A DNA stretch of 64,000 nucleotides from Cryptomeria japonica (GCF_030272615.1 NC_081414.1:51239136-51303135); one strand, 5' to 3'; counted from the stretch's first letter, positions 9,782-22,226 are shown. Notes: generated from the sequence alone by a model not told the origin. Translations and numbers: made by a program.

Positions 9782-12109
9782 GTTGAAAATGAAACAGGAA
9801 GATAGCAGAAATGTCTTAGACCTGATAGAGGAGGAGAGTTCACTTCTAACGAATTTAACTTATTCTGCAATGATCATGGTATAAAAAGGCAAGTATCTGC
9901 ACCGAGAACTCCACAGAAAAATGGGATAGTTGAAAGAAGAAATAGATCAATTGTAGATTGTGCCAGAACCCTGATGATTGAAAAGAGGGTACCTCAATCA
10001 TTTTGGAGAGAAGCAATCAGCACTGCAGTTTACACCCAAAACCAAGTACAACTAAAGAAAGGAACTTTAAAGACACCATATGAAATCTAGTATGACAAGA
10101 AACCTAATGTAAGTTATTTTAAAATCTTTGGAAGTAGATGTTATGTTCACAAAGATGACAGAAATGGAAAGTTTGATCAGAAAAGCGAGGAAGGAACATT
10201 TCTTGGCTATTCTTCCAGAAGTAAAGCATTTAAAATTCTGATCAAATCATCTAACAAAATAGTGGAAAGTGCAAATGTGAAAATTGATGAATTTGCTGAA
10301 AGAAATGATGAAGGAAATTCCAAAGAACCAGAAAATTATGAAGAATTTGTTTATGTTCAACCGAGAAGTCCTACCGAGAAAGTTGTTGAAGAAAATGAAG
10401 ATAATATCTAGTTACCAAGTGATGAAGAAGATCATACAGAGCCTATTGGGCCTATATTAGCCAAATATGTCAGAAGACATCATGCATCAAGTCAGATTAT
10501 AGGAGATAAGGATGATCCAGTGATGACAAGGAACAAATTGAGACAGAACACATGTCTGATATCTGAATTTGAACCGAGAATAGTAAAAGAGGCATTTAGT
10601 AATGAAGATTGGATAAATTTTATGATAGAAGAAATTGAACAAATCAAGAAGACTGGAACATGGACACTGGTCCCAAGACCGAAGGACAAAAATGTAATCA
10701 ATACAAAGTGGATTTTCAGAAACAAGCTAAATGAAAAATGAGAGGTCATTAGGAATAAAGCAAGACTAGTTTGCAAAGGATATGCTCAAGAAGAAGGAAT
10801 TGATTATGGTGAGACTTTTTCACCTGTGGAAAGACTTGAAGGAGTGAGAACATTGTTGGCATATGCTACTTTCAAAAATTTCAAGGTATATCAAATGGAT
10901 GTTAAATCTGCATTTTTGAATGGTATACTAGAAGAAGAAGTTTATATTGAACAACCTGAAGGATTTGTTGAAGACAAGAATAAAGATCAGGTATGTAAAT
11001 TGAACAAAGCTTTATATGGTCTGAAACAAGCACCTAGAGCATGGTATGAGAGACTGCACTCTTATTTGATCAAGATTGGATTTATAAGGACAAGTGAAAA
11101 CAACAATATGTACATGAAGAATGATGAAAACAATGGTATACTACTTTCAGCCATATTTGTTGATGATATTATTTTTTGTGGTAATGACTCCTTATGCAAG
11201 AACTTTGGAAATGAAATGTGCAAAGAATTTGAGATGTCACTAATCGGTGAGATAAAGTATTTTATAGGTTTACAAATACTGCAAATGAAAGATGATATTT
11301 TCATTACTCAATCCAAGTACATAAAGGAAATCTTGAAGAAATTTGGAATGGAGGATTCTAAACCAGTAAGTACTCCTATGACTACTAACTGTAAACTATC
11401 AAAGAATGATGAATCTGCATCTATTGATGAGACACTTAACCAATCTATGATTGGAAAGTTGCAATATGTTGTGCATAGTAGACCGGATATAGCACATGCA
11501 GTAGGTATTGTTGCAAGATTTTCTATAGATCCCAAGGAAACCCATATGACAACAATCAAGAGAATTTTCAGATACCTGAGAGGCACTGAAGATTATGGCT
11601 TAGTATATGAAAAGAGGAATGATTTTGATTTAAAAGTTTATACTTATGCTGATTGGGCAGGCAACATAGATGATAGGAAAAGCACGAGTGGTGTAGATTT
11701 CTTTTTAGGAGAAAGACTAGTAAGTTAGCTTAGCAATAAACAAGAATGTATTTCACAGTCAACAGCAAAAGTTGAATATGTTGCTATAACATTGAATTGT
11801 ACCAATATAGCATGGATCAAACAACTGTTGGAAGGTATAAATGAAAAAGTTACCGAGCTAGTAACTATATTCTGTGATAATAAAAGTGCCATTAACATTT
11901 CAAAGAATCTAGTAATGCATTCTAAGACAAAGCATATATCTATAAAGTATCATTATCTTAGAGAAGAAGTCCAAGAGAAGAAAGTTGTGCTGGAATATAT
12001 CAGTTCAAAGGAGCAATTAGCAGACATCTTCACAAAGCCACTGCCAAGGGACACTTTTTAGTATCTCAGAAGCAAGTTAGGGGTCCTACCCCTATCTTCT
12101 ACTCACTGA
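9782..12109 (+). pseudogene. Copia pol (integrase C-part, reverse transcriptase, RNase H), element N
   Basis: A single frame of about 775 codons of Copia polyprotein. It begins in mid-integrase (DRGGEFTS, then TPQKNGIVERRNRS with the catalytic Glu, FWREA, GYSSRSKAF). It continues through RT ([35 protein letters not shown], active site FVDD at 11156-11167) to RNase H (ADWAGN, CDNKSAINI, ADIFTKPL). The first RNase H Asp and the RT Asp pair are retained. In-frame stops are at 9803, 10088, 10409, 10726-10741 (TGA), 11726 and 12059, mostly TAG. Gag, protease and the integrase N-terminus are deleted between the primer site and about 9780. The copy cannot act alone. Confidence 0.9.
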
Positions 12110-12607
12110 TAGAGTTTGGTGAAAGCATCAATTTGATGAATCTACAGAATATTATGTGTGGATTGATATTGATTTACGCACTTTAGAAGTTTTTCTAAAG
12201 GTTTGCAGGAAATAGTAAATAGAGACAAGTTGCTCTGACCGAGACTGAGATTATACACAACAAGTCAAATCACTTCACAGAGGAAGAAATCATGATTTAG
12301 TTCTTTTACTTTTTGGCATTGTTGTCAAAGAGGGAGAAGACTAAATGGTTGATTGAATGGTAAAGCCCTGAATGATGAAAATAACAGAAGACTAAGGACA
12401 GGGGGAGAAGATTGCAAAAATGGAGAAGACTAAATGCAAGACAACAGCTCAGAAGCCTAATGAAAAAGGGAGAAGACTTCAGAAGATTTTAACAGCTCAA
12501 GGATAACAGGAGAAGTCTAACAGTAATCTGAATCCGAATCAATTTGAATATCTTGTTGGTATTACCATTTAATTGTTGGTTTTGCCATCAATGCCAAAGG
12601 GGGAGAT
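12110..12607 (+). other. Element N 3' untranslated region with repeated purine tracts
   Basis: Non-coding. Several blocks of gggagaagactaa or ggggagaag recur (about 12330-12520). The last tract, aaagggggagat at 12596-12607, abuts LTR 2 and is the functional polypurine tract by position. The phrase ttggcattgttgtcaaag also recurs in the same place in int2 and in element B. Confidence 0.65.
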
Positions 12608-14088
12608 TGTTGGCATTTCAGTAGAAAGAAAGATTGATATTCATTTAAGGATATTGAGAAGGTTGTTGAAGATTATTGATATAACTGAAAAAGGATGATA
12701 ACTATCTTTATAACATTATTTTGTCATTGATATCAAGAAATTGATTATCTGATTCAGTATGATGTTGCCATATCTTGAGAAGATTGATTTGAAGAGAATT
12801 AAGATGTCGTTAAAAGACACAGAAAGAATGTGATGAATAAGGGGAGAAATAAGTTATTCAATGGGCAACTATTACCGAGTTAGACAATGATGAGATCATG
12901 ATGTTTAGATTATTTTGATATCCTACATATGTTGTTGATTGTAAGGTTAATACTATACTATGTCACCGAGCAAAGAACCTAGTCGGTAAACCCTAACGAA
13001 CCTAGTCAGTAAACCCTAAGGTTATCGATATCGGTTAATGAATGCAGAATGTCTACTGAGTAAAGTTTAGTATTTATCGAGTTGCAACCGAGTTATGACC
13101 GATCGCATTGGATGGATAAAAGCATTATTTAATGAAGGACAATGATTAGCTGGAGATGTATAAATGATTGGTATGTTGTGCATGAAGTTTGTTAAGGATC
13201 TATGGCAAAGGAAAATCGGCAGGAAGATCTACAGCATAGATTGAACCGCAATAACCTTGTGCAAGTTCCAAGAAAGGAATGCAAGTCCCTAGGTGAGGTA
13301 AAATGTTTTCAGATCGAAAGGATACATTGAACCTGGTAAAGTTTGAAGATCTGATGGCTAAGATTGATCATGGGAAATGTGATCAAGGAGATTAAGCGGT
13401 TAGCAATTGTTTATAAATAAGAAATTGTTGATAAACAATGCATGCGGGCAAGTATAAGCACAGGGATGCTACATAGTGATTACCGAGCATAGAAGCTTGA
13501 AGACCTATTTGAATAACAGAGTAGAGAGCCCAGCAAAGGGACAAGATAAGTCCTATGACAAGATTGTTTTGAGCAAATAAGAATCTACTTTAGCATTTTA
13601 GATGTGAAGTTGCAGATATATATTACTGTTGTTTCTTTTGTAAGTGATAGAAAATCTCTTAACCGAGTGGACTTAACAGTCTTATTTGTAAACCCTCTAG
13701 CAAGGTAACATTCTAAATGAGTGTTTGAAATCCTTTGACAAGGTCACCTCTAACAAAGTGAAGATCCTAACAGATCTGAGGGAAATCCCTTAACCGGGTC
13801 ACATCTAGCAATGTGTTTGTAAAATTTAACAGGATTTGCCTTTAACCGAACATACTCTAGAAGAGTATATTTCTTAGTGGGTCCGAAATCCCACAGTGGT
13901 TTTTCCCTATTTGGATTTCCACATTAAATCTGGTGTTATAAGTGTTATGATGTTTATGTGTTCATGAGTTAACATGTTTAGCAGTTTTTGGTTATATTAC
14001 TGAAGTATAAGTTACCGAGGTTGAATCTGTTGATTTTATGGAAGATTAAGTTTTTATGATTCACCCCCCCCCTCTCATCTTGTTAGCT
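12608..14088 (+). repeat. Element N LTR 2 (middle)
   Basis: About 1,481 bp, beginning tgttggcatttcag. It differs from LTRs 1 and 3 at many shared positions (for example around 12780-12840) and lacks their 5' block duplication, so it comes from a different copy of the family. The right edge is approximate: the following attggcatctatac looks like a mutated primer site. Confidence 0.8.
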
Positions 14089-14130
14089 ATTGGCATCTAT
14101 ACTTTACATTTAGTATCAAAACTTACAGAT

Positions 14131-14493
14131 AGACTAGTAAGTTGGCTTAGCAAGAAACAAGGATGCATTTCACAGTCAATAGCTGAAGTTGAATATGTCA
14201 CTACAGCATTGAATTGTACCAATATAGCATGGATCAAACAACTATTGGAAGGTATGAATGAGAAAATTACCGAGCCAGTAACTATATTTTGTGATAATAC
14301 TAGTGCCATTAACATTTCAAAGAATCTGGTAATACACTCTAAGACAAAGCATATCTCTATAAAGTATCATTATCTCAGAGAAGAAGTTCAAGAGAAGAAA
14401 GTTGTGCTGGAATATATCAGTTCAAAGGAACAAATAGCAGATATTTTCAAAAAGCCATTGCCAAGGGACACTTTTGAGTATCTTAGAAGTTAG
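14131..14493 (+). pseudogene. Copia RNase H fragment, second internal region of element N
   Basis: About 120 codons homologous to the RNase H end of the pol at 11707-12070, with no stop until TAG 14491. It starts at RLVSWLSKKQ, retains IFCDNTSAINI and ADIFKKPLPRDTFEYL, and has Trp where the first copy has a TAG stop at 11726. Everything upstream of RNase H is deleted, leaving about 40 bp between LTR 2 and the fragment. It is too small to be functional by itself. Confidence 0.85.
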
Positions 14494-14910
14494 TTAGGGG
14501 TCCTACCCCTATCTAGTACTCACTGACAGAGTTCAGTGAAAGCATCAATTCTATGAATCTAAAGGATAATTGTTTATGAGTTGATGTTGCTTTACACAAT
14601 TTAGGAGGTTGCCTAAAGTTGTAAAAGGAAAAAGTGATTGAAGATAAAGATGCCCTGACCGTGAATGAGACTGCAAGGAAATTACTTCACAAAGGAAGAA
14701 ATCATGAATTAGTTTTTCTTTTTGGCATTGTTGTCAAAGGGGGAGAAGACTAATTTGTAAGGAACTTACAGAAGAAGCTAGGAGAAGACTAATGACAGGG
14801 GGAGAAGACTTCAGGAGAAGGTTTAAACAGCTCAAGGATAACAAGAGAAGTCTAAACAGCAATCTAAATCTGAATCAGTTGGTATTGCCATCAATGCCAA
14901 AGGGGGAAAT
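14494..14910 (+). other. 3' untranslated region of the second N internal region
   Basis: Non-coding. It parallels 12110-12607 with fewer purine blocks (gggggagaagact near 14750 and 14808). The tract agggggaaat (14899-14910) precedes LTR 3. Confidence 0.65.
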
Positions 14911-16394
14911 TATTGGCATCACAATAGAAAGGAGATTGTTGGCATTACAATAGAAAGGATATTGAGAAGGTTGTTGGAGATTATTGATATAACTGAATAA
15001 GGATGATTACTGTCTTAATAATATTATTTTGTCATTGACGTCAAGAAATTGATTTTCTGATTCAGTATGATGTTGCCATATCTTGAGAAGTGTGTTTTGA
15101 TGAGTATTATGAGGTCGGTAAGTGACACGGAAAGAATGTGAAAATGAAGGGGAGAAATAAGTTATTCAATGGGCAACTATTACCAAGTTAGACAATGATA
15201 AGATCATGTTGTTTTGATTGTTTTGATATCCTACATATGTTGTTGATTATAAGTTTAATATTGTACTATGTCACCGAGCAAAGAATCTAGTTAGTAAACC
15301 CTAAGGTACCTAGTCGGTAAACCCTAAGGTTATCGATATTGGTTAAAGAAGGCAGAATGTCTACCGAGTGAAGTTTAGTATTTACCGAGTAACAACTGAG
15401 TAATAATAGAATGCATTGGATGAATAAAAGCATTATTTAATGAAGGATGCTGATGAGCTGGAGTTGATCAGATGATTGGTATGTCATGCAAGAAGTTTGT
15501 TGAGGATCGACGACATGGATAATCAAGAGGAAGATCTACAGCACAGATTGAACTACAATAACCTAGCACAAGTTCCAAGGAAGGAATGCAAGTTCCAAGG
15601 TGAGGTAAAACATTTTTCAGATCGAAGGATACATTGAACCTAGTCAAGTTTGATGATCTGATGGCTAAGATTGATCATGGGAAATGTGATCAAGGAGATT
15701 AAGCGGTTAGAAATTGTTTATAAATAAGGAATTGTTGATGAACAATGTATGTGGACAAATGTATGCATAATGATGCTACAGTAATGTTTACCGAGCACAG
15801 AAGTCAGATTGAGAAGCCCAGCAAGCCCAATAGGGGACAAGATAAGTCTTATGACAAGATTGTTTTGAGCACATAGAATCTGCTTTAGCATTTCAGATGT
15901 GAAGTTGGAGATATATTTTATTGCTATTATTTATTTTGTAAGTGACAAGAAATCTCTTAACCGAGTGGACTTAACAGTCTTATTTGTAAACCCTCTAGCA
16001 AGGTAACATTCTAAATGAGTGTTTGAAATCCTTTGACAAGGTCACTTCTAACAAAGTGCAAGACTCTAACAAGTCTGAGGGAAATCCCTTAACCGTGTCA
16101 CATCTAGCAATGTGTTTATAATCTTTAACAGGATTAGCTTTTAACCGAGAATACTCTAGAAGGGTATATTTCTCAGTGGGTCCGAAATACCATAGTGGTT
16201 TTTCCCTATTTGGGTTTCTACGTTAAATCTGGTGTTAATTGTGTTATGATGTTTTAAGTGTGTCTGTTTATGAGTATTGAATGATTTACAGTCAGAGTTG
16301 CATATCAGTAAAGGCTACCGAGGTTGAATCTGGTGAATATATTGTATGGTGAAGTTTTTATGATTCACCCCCCCCCCTCTCATCTTAACTAATA
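14911..16394 (+). repeat. Element N LTR 3
   Basis: About 1,484 bp; its first bases are tattgg (TGTTGG with one change). It carries the same left-end block duplication as LTR 1. It ends TAATA where LTR 1 ends TAACA, and is followed by the duplication atttt. Confidence 0.85.
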
Positions 16395-16399
16395 ATTTT

Positions 16400-16482
16400 G
16401 GCAGATTCTTTTTGGACATCTTTTTGGACATCTTTTTGGTTTTTTTCTCATCAGTGTTGCCATCAATGCCAAAGGGGAAGAT
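16400..16482 (+). other. Element A 3' untranslated segment and polypurine tract
   Basis: Continuation of A after nested N. It contains two copies of acatctttttgg in a row and the polypurine tract aaaggggaagat (16471-16482) adjoining the 3' LTR. Confidence 0.7.
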
Positions 16483-17246
16483 TGTTGGAAAATGCACACT
16501 CTAATGAGATATTGTAGGTGATTTAAGGTATTGTCATTGATGGCAACCTTACAATCATGTGACACCAGCAGACTCTACACTGACATACAGATCACCGACA
16601 CCAAAAAGCAAGATTACTAACACCTTGGCCGACAGCAATTTTGTATAAATGTATTTTGTAATTAATTGTAAAATCTTTTGTAATCCGACATGGCAGATTG
16701 TAATATGACTCATATATGTATGAGATCATTGTAGATCATTTAAAAAGTGATTGATGTAAGGAATATAGCAGACCTAATGTGTGAATTATTAGGTTAAGGG
16801 TTGATGTATATTGAAGAGCTTACACTGGTACTGAATCTGGCATAGCAGATGCTGATCTAAAGAAGTAAAAGACATCGGATTAATATAATCCATTTTTGTA
16901 AGTCAGTGTGACTTCTTTCATAATTGAGCAGTGAGCTCTAGGAACTTGGTCTTCCTGCATGTGCAGGCCCCTATTGTAAGCAGTAATATTCTCTTATTGG
17001 CCAGTAAGTGAATATTGTGGGTCACAAATCCTAATGAGGTTTTTCCCACACTGGGTTTCCTAGTTAAAATATTGTGTTATGGTGTGCTTTTCATGTTGTG
17101 GTTGTTATTCTTATTTGCTACATTATTTATGGTTTACCAATACATAGTTTTAATATGTTTTTCATGTTATAAGTTAAGAAAACTCTTACACTGGTCAGAT
17201 ACTGATTCACCCCCCCTCCCTCTCAGTATCTTTGGGAATCCTAACA
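16483..17246 (+). repeat. Element A 3' LTR
   Basis: 764 bp, matching 2360-3126. It ends ctaaca and is followed by the target duplication aagcc at 17247-17251. Confidence 0.9.
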
Positions 17247-17251
17247 AAGCC

Positions 17252-17597
17252 AAGGTGATGGATTTGGTGAGTCTTAAACCTCAAAAAACATTGAAGACAC
17301 CTTGTTGATGCATTGGCAAACCATAGGAAGAGATTGTGTTAAGATCCTTGCAGTAGTGGTTGGAGCCCAGGAGAGGAGTGTGTGAGTAACTAAGGTTGCA
17401 ACCTCAAGTGGTGGAGTTGATTGACCAAAAACCATTTTCTATACCTAGGATGCAAGTCAAGAAGGTTCAGACCTTGGAGGTCCCATTAGCATAACCCCTA
17501 CCAAGTGCCATAGGAAGGACTTGAGAAGTTGAAGGGTTGAGTAGGTCAAGTCACTCAAGAAGGTGCATCAAACAAGGCTCCAAGTCTCACTACATCA
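17252..17597 (+). mobile_element. Gypsy element G, 5' LTR, second part
   Basis: Continuation of the LTR interrupted at 2359, running to tacatca just before the primer site. It has no partner elsewhere because the 3' LTR of G is truncated before this portion. The assignment rests on the aagcc duplication and on position. Confidence 0.75.
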
Positions 17598-17600
17598 GAG

Positions 17601-17612
17601 TGGTATCAGAGC
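17601..17612 (+). promoter_or_regulatory. Primer-binding site of Gypsy element G
   Basis: tggtatcagagc, complementary to initiator tRNA-Met, three bases after the inferred LTR end. Confidence 0.85.
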
Positions 17613-17634
17613 CATTCTTTGAAAGATTTGGTGT

Positions 17635-18849
17635 ATGTTAGATTGTGAAGAATCAGAAGCAAGTTCAATGCCTCCGAAGGAAATGACTCTAGAAGCCATT
17701 CAACAGATGGTGGCAGAGATGATAGAAGGATTGAAGGATGCAGAAGGAAGGAGAGGAACCAAAGAGGTAAAGAAGGAGAAGGGGAAGGTTAAGACAGAAT
17801 GGGGTGTTGAGACTAAAGAAAAAGTGGAAGATGGAGAGGAACCAGCAGCAGTAGCTATGCCTCAAGACCAAAAGTTATTCCTAGATGCAATCAAATCTAT
17901 TTCTAAAGACAACTTGGATGGTTTACCCACATATGGAGGAAACCTCAATGGAGAAGAGTTGCTAGATTGGATAGAATCTCTCAATAATCATTTTGATTAC
18001 AAAGAGGTAGCAGAAGAGAAAAGAGTCAATGTGGCCAAATCAAGAATGAGAGGATCAGCATTGGTTTGGTGGAATATGATGCAAGAAGAAAGGATACAAG
18101 AAGGAAAAAAGAAGATAACTTCATGGGAGCGTATGAAGATCAGACTTAAGGAACAATTGCTTCCAGGAGATTATGAAGTTCAAATCCATAAGAGACTGCA
18201 AAATCTAAAACAAAGGGAGTTATATGTCAATGCATACACTGAAGAGTTCCATAAGCTCAGTTTGAGGGCTAGGAAGAATGAGAATGAGGTGGAGAAGTTG
18301 GCCAGGTACCTAAATGGCCTTAGACAGAATATACAAGATGAGATAAGTATCCTCACACCAGACATTGTCCTTAAGTGTTTTTAGTTGGCCCTAAGGGAAG
18401 AAGAGAAGATCAAAAGGAGGAGTGAACAAAATCAAAAACATAGGGGAGGTAAGAATTTCAGAGGTAGAGGAAACTTTGGTAGAGGGAAGCAATCACTAAG
18501 AAGTGAAGAGCAGCAAGGCCAAGAAGGCAGTGGAGACTCTTAGAGAGGAGCATTTAGAGGATCCTATAGAGGAAGGAGCAATTTTAGGGGTAGGTTTGGA
18601 AACTCGGGAAGAGGAAATACAGTCTTCACTAGTAGGTGTTATCATTGCAATCAAGTTGGGCATACCATGAGTAAGTGCCCAGGGAAAGCCTCAAGCTCCA
18701 CAAGCTCATACATGGGGGAAAGAAGAACTCAATTGTTGCAAGAGGAGGACACTCAAAGTGTAACTTCTTCAATCAAAAAGGTAGGGCCAGTGACAGATGG
18801 AGAAAACTTGATGATGAGGAGAACAATGCTCAAGATACCCCAAGCTTAA
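17635..18849 (+). pseudogene. Gypsy gag with zinc knuckle, element G
   Basis: About 405 codons from ATG 17635, the first after the primer site. An acidic/basic N-terminus is followed by a retrotransposon gag domain (GLPTYGG, WIESLNNHF, RMRGSALVWW, and LPGDYEVQIHKRL at roughly residues 95-200). After that come an Arg/Gly-rich RNA-binding linker and one intact CCHC knuckle (CYHCNQVGHTMSKC, near 18637). The frame is continuous with pol but interrupted by TAG 18382, TAG 18541 and TAA 18847. Gag forms the particle and binds element RNA. Confidence 0.88.
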
Positions 18850-21800
18850 GAGCCACCACAAAGGAAAAGCTTGTTTAGGACCACTTGTAGGTCACATGGG
18901 AAGATTTGTAAAGTGATTTTAGATTTAGGTTCCACTGAGAATATTATCTCAGTTGAAATGGTGGAAAAACTCAAATTGAAAAGATTGCCTCACCTCACTC
19001 CCTATAAAGTATCATGGCTCAACCGAGGTCAACATGTATTGGTTGATGAACAAGCATGGGTGGATTTTGAAATTGGTGAGTACAAGGACAGATTATTATG
19101 TGATATATTGCCTATGGATGCTTCTCATTTTCTATTGGGCCATCCATGGCAATATGATGTGAGAGCTACTCATGATGGGGAAAAGAACAGCTATATTATC
19201 ACCAAGAATGGGAAGAAGTATCAAATGGGTCCACTACCTGAACCAAAGGAAGAAAAGAAAATAGGCTCAAGTGTGATGCTAATGAGAGGAAAAGAGTTTC
19301 TCAAAGTATTGAAACAAGAAGGACATCAAGGCCATGCTATAGTGTTGAAACCTAGAGAAGAAGCTAAGGCATATCCCATGAGTGAAGTGCCTCAAGAGGT
19401 GCAAGGTCTACTCAAACAATATGCAAAAGTGATAGGGGATGAAATACCTGATTCTTTGCCTCCAATGAGAGATGTAAATCATCAAATAGACTTAATACCA
19501 GGGGCCAATCTGCCAAACAAAGCTGCTTACAAAATGACACCTAGTCAAAATCAGGAGATCGCCAAACAAGTGCAAGAACTCTTAGACAAAGGGTTTATCA
19601 AGAAGAATTTGAGTCCATATGTTGTTCCTACTATGTTAGTGCCTAAAAAGGGAGGCAAATGGAGAATGTGCATGGACTCCAAAGCAATCAACAAGCTTAC
19701 TATAAGGTACTGGTTTCCCATGCCAAGGATTGAAGACCTATTAGACAATCTAGGAGGTGCAAGATACTTCTCAAAGGTGGACTTAAAGTCTGGTTACCAT
19801 CAGATCAGAATCAGACCTGGAGATGAATGGAAGACAACCTTTAGAACCAATGCAGACCTATATGAGTGGTTGGTGATGTCATTTGGCCTTACCAATGCAC
19901 CTAGTACCTTCCAAAGGCTCATGAATGAAGTCTTAGTTGAGTTTATTGGTAGATTTGTAATTGTATATCTTGATGAAATTTTGATCTATAGCAGGTTCAA
20001 GGAGGAACACCTCAAGCATTTGGAGATGGTTTTGAAGAAGTTGAAGGAGGCTCAACTGAAGATTAACCTTGAAAAATGTGAGTTTTTGAAAACAGAGCTT
20101 GTATACCTTGGTTTTGTTATTTCTCATGGATGTTTAAAAATGGATCCAAGTAAGGTAGAAGCAATACTTAATTGGCCTACCCCTAGGGGCATAAGTGAAG
20201 TTAGAAGCTTTCATGGAATGGCATCTTTTTATAGGAAATTTGTGAGAAACTTTAGTCATGTTTGTTCATCTTTTTAGCAGGTAGTGAAGCCAGTAAGGGG
20301 TTTGAAATGTTGAAAACTAAGATAGCAGAGCTGCCAACACTTAGATTGCCTGATTTCAATCAGCTGATTACAATAGAATGTGATGCAAGCCAAATGGCAA
20401 TAGGGGCAGTTTTAAGCCAAGAGGGACATCCTATAGTTTTCTTCTCATAAAAGTTAAATGAAGCTGAGAAAAGGTACTCCACATATGACTTGGAGTTGTA
20501 TGCAATGGTTCAAGTATTGAAACAATGGCGTCACTACCTGCTGCCCAAAGAATTTGTAGTCTTCACTAACAACCATGCCCTTATTTTTCCCAATTGGAAA
20601 GAGAAGTTGAACCAAAGACACCTAAAGTGGGTTGAGTACCTACAATCTTATACATTCACTATCAAATACAAGAAAGGGAAAGCCAACAAAGTGGTTGATG
20701 CACTAAGTAGGAGAATCATGACCATGCAGGAGATTCAATTGCAAAGTGTGGGTTTGAGTGAGTTAAAAGACCTCTACAAGGATGATAAGGATTTTGCAGA
20801 GATATATAATGTTTGTACTGATTTTTCTAACACCTCACATGTCTCTTATTTAGAATAAATGATATAAGAGGGTTTGTTGTTCAAACATCATCTTCTTTGC
20901 ATACCTCAATTTTCTATGAGGCAAAATATTATTCAAGAGAAGCATCAAGGAGGTCTAGGAGGTCATTTTGGCATTGATAAGACTTTGGAGTAGGTTGGTA
21001 GGTTTTATTATTGGCCCAAGTTGCAATTAGAAGTGAGAAGGTTTGTAGAGAAATATACCATCTGCCAAAGAGAAAAAGGAACCTCAAGTAATGCAGGTCT
21101 ATATCAACCCTTGGTCATACCTCAGAGGCCCTGGGAATGTTTGAGCATGGATTTTGTGTTAGGCTTGCCTAGGACACCAAGAGGATTTCATAGTGTGTAT
21201 GTGCTAGTAGATAGGTTCAGCAAAATGGCACATTTCATACCTTGTAAGAGTACCAATGATGCCACCTACATTGCAGGCCTCTTCTTCAAGGAGATAGTCA
21301 GAACTCATGGTCCTCCAATTAGCATTTTTAGTGATAGAGATGTGGAGTTTTTGAGACACTTTTGGAGGACACTTTGGAGGAAGTCAGGCACCAAGTTATC
21401 TTTCTCATCTACCTATCATCCTCAATCAGATGGTTAGATAGAGGTAGTCAATCGTTCATTGGGTAACTTGCTAAGATGTCTTACCAAACAACATGGGCAA
21501 GCTTGGGATCTAGTACTTGGACAGGTAGAATATGCATATAATGACTCAATGAACTATAGCATAGGTAAAAGGAATTTTTAGATAGTGTATGGATTCCAAC
21601 CTAGGGGCATATTAGACCTCATAGATCTCATTTCAATGGCACTCAAGAGTGCCTAAGGGGAGAACTTTCCAGAAGGTATTAAAGAGGTGCATGATAATGT
21701 AAGGCACTCCTCACAACAAAATCCTGAGTAGTATAAGGTTCAAGCTGATAAACCAAGGAGGAAGGTACACTTTCAAGTAGGAGACTTATTTTTTGCATAC

Positions 21801-22226
21801 CTTAGGAAGGAGAGGCCTCCAAAAGGGCAGCCTATCAAGCCCATGATGAAGAAAATTGGACCTCTCAAGGTGGTGCACAAGTATGGGCAGAATGCCTATG
21901 AGGTTGAACTTCCTCCTACCTTGGGGATATCTCTTATTTTAAATGTATGTGATATATATCCATACAAGGGAGAGACACCAACAAATAAGATAGACATTCC
22001 ATCACCGGTTCATGAAGATTGGGTAAAGTAATTTCTACCTAGTCAACCGGTTGAGTTAGAGAGTATCTTGGATACCAAGATAGTAAAAAAGACAAGGAAA
22101 TGAGTCTACAAGCACTATCTTGTCAAGTGGAAAGGGTTACCTGATTCAGATGCCGTGTGGATGTCAGAGGCTGATATACTTCAGCATGGAGTAGATATTT
22201 TAGACCTTATTACTCAAGGGACTTGA
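18850..22226 (+). pseudogene. Gypsy pol with chromodomain, element G
   Basis: Domain order is protease, RT, RNase H, integrase, chromodomain, which is the Ty3/Gypsy chromovirus order. Protease reads LDLGSTENI near 18920 (Ser of the usual D-S-G replaced by Leu). RT includes KWRMCMDSKAIN, SKVDLKSGYHQI, and YLDE at 19966-19977 (YLDD expected). A frameshift with loss of about 25 codons lies near 20270. RNase H follows (CDASQMAIGAVLSQ, VVDALSRR). Integrase has the HHCC region, [15 protein letters not shown] and [10 protein letters not shown] chromodomain (YLVKWKGLPDSDAVW) lies near 22120. Stops include 20448, 20856, 21435 and 22029. Chromodomains direct such elements to heterochromatin in known families. 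Confidence 0.9.

Larger units (their letters stand above)
8223..16394 (+). mobile_element. Copia element N with three LTRs, nested in A
   Basis: Layout is LTR (8223-9725), incomplete internal region with pol (9726-12607), LTR (12608-14088), a deleted internal region with only RNase H (14089-14910), LTR (14911-16394). The outermost edges carry the duplication atttt (8218-8222 and 16395-16399), so the whole array occupies one insertion site. The outer LTRs resemble each other more than the middle one: both begin with a duplicated tgttggcat block that the middle LTR lacks. The array is best explained by recombination between two related copies. Gag and protease are absent from both internal regions. 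Confidence 0.85.
2360..17246 (+). mobile_element. Non-autonomous LTR retrotransposon A (gag + ORF2, no pol)
   Basis: A complete insertion with TGTTGG...CTAACA ends, paired LTRs (2360-3126 and 16483-17246), and 5-bp target duplications aagcc. It has an initiator-tRNA-Met primer site and a polypurine tract before the 3' LTR. Its own internal region is 3127-8222 plus 16400-16482 and encodes a coiled-coil/zinc-knuckle gag and a long unknown ORF2. No protease, integrase, reverse transcriptase or RNase H belongs to it. The pol fragments inside its span belong to the nested element N (8223-16394). It sits inside the 5' LTR of Gypsy element G, so it is younger than G. Confidence 0.9.
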
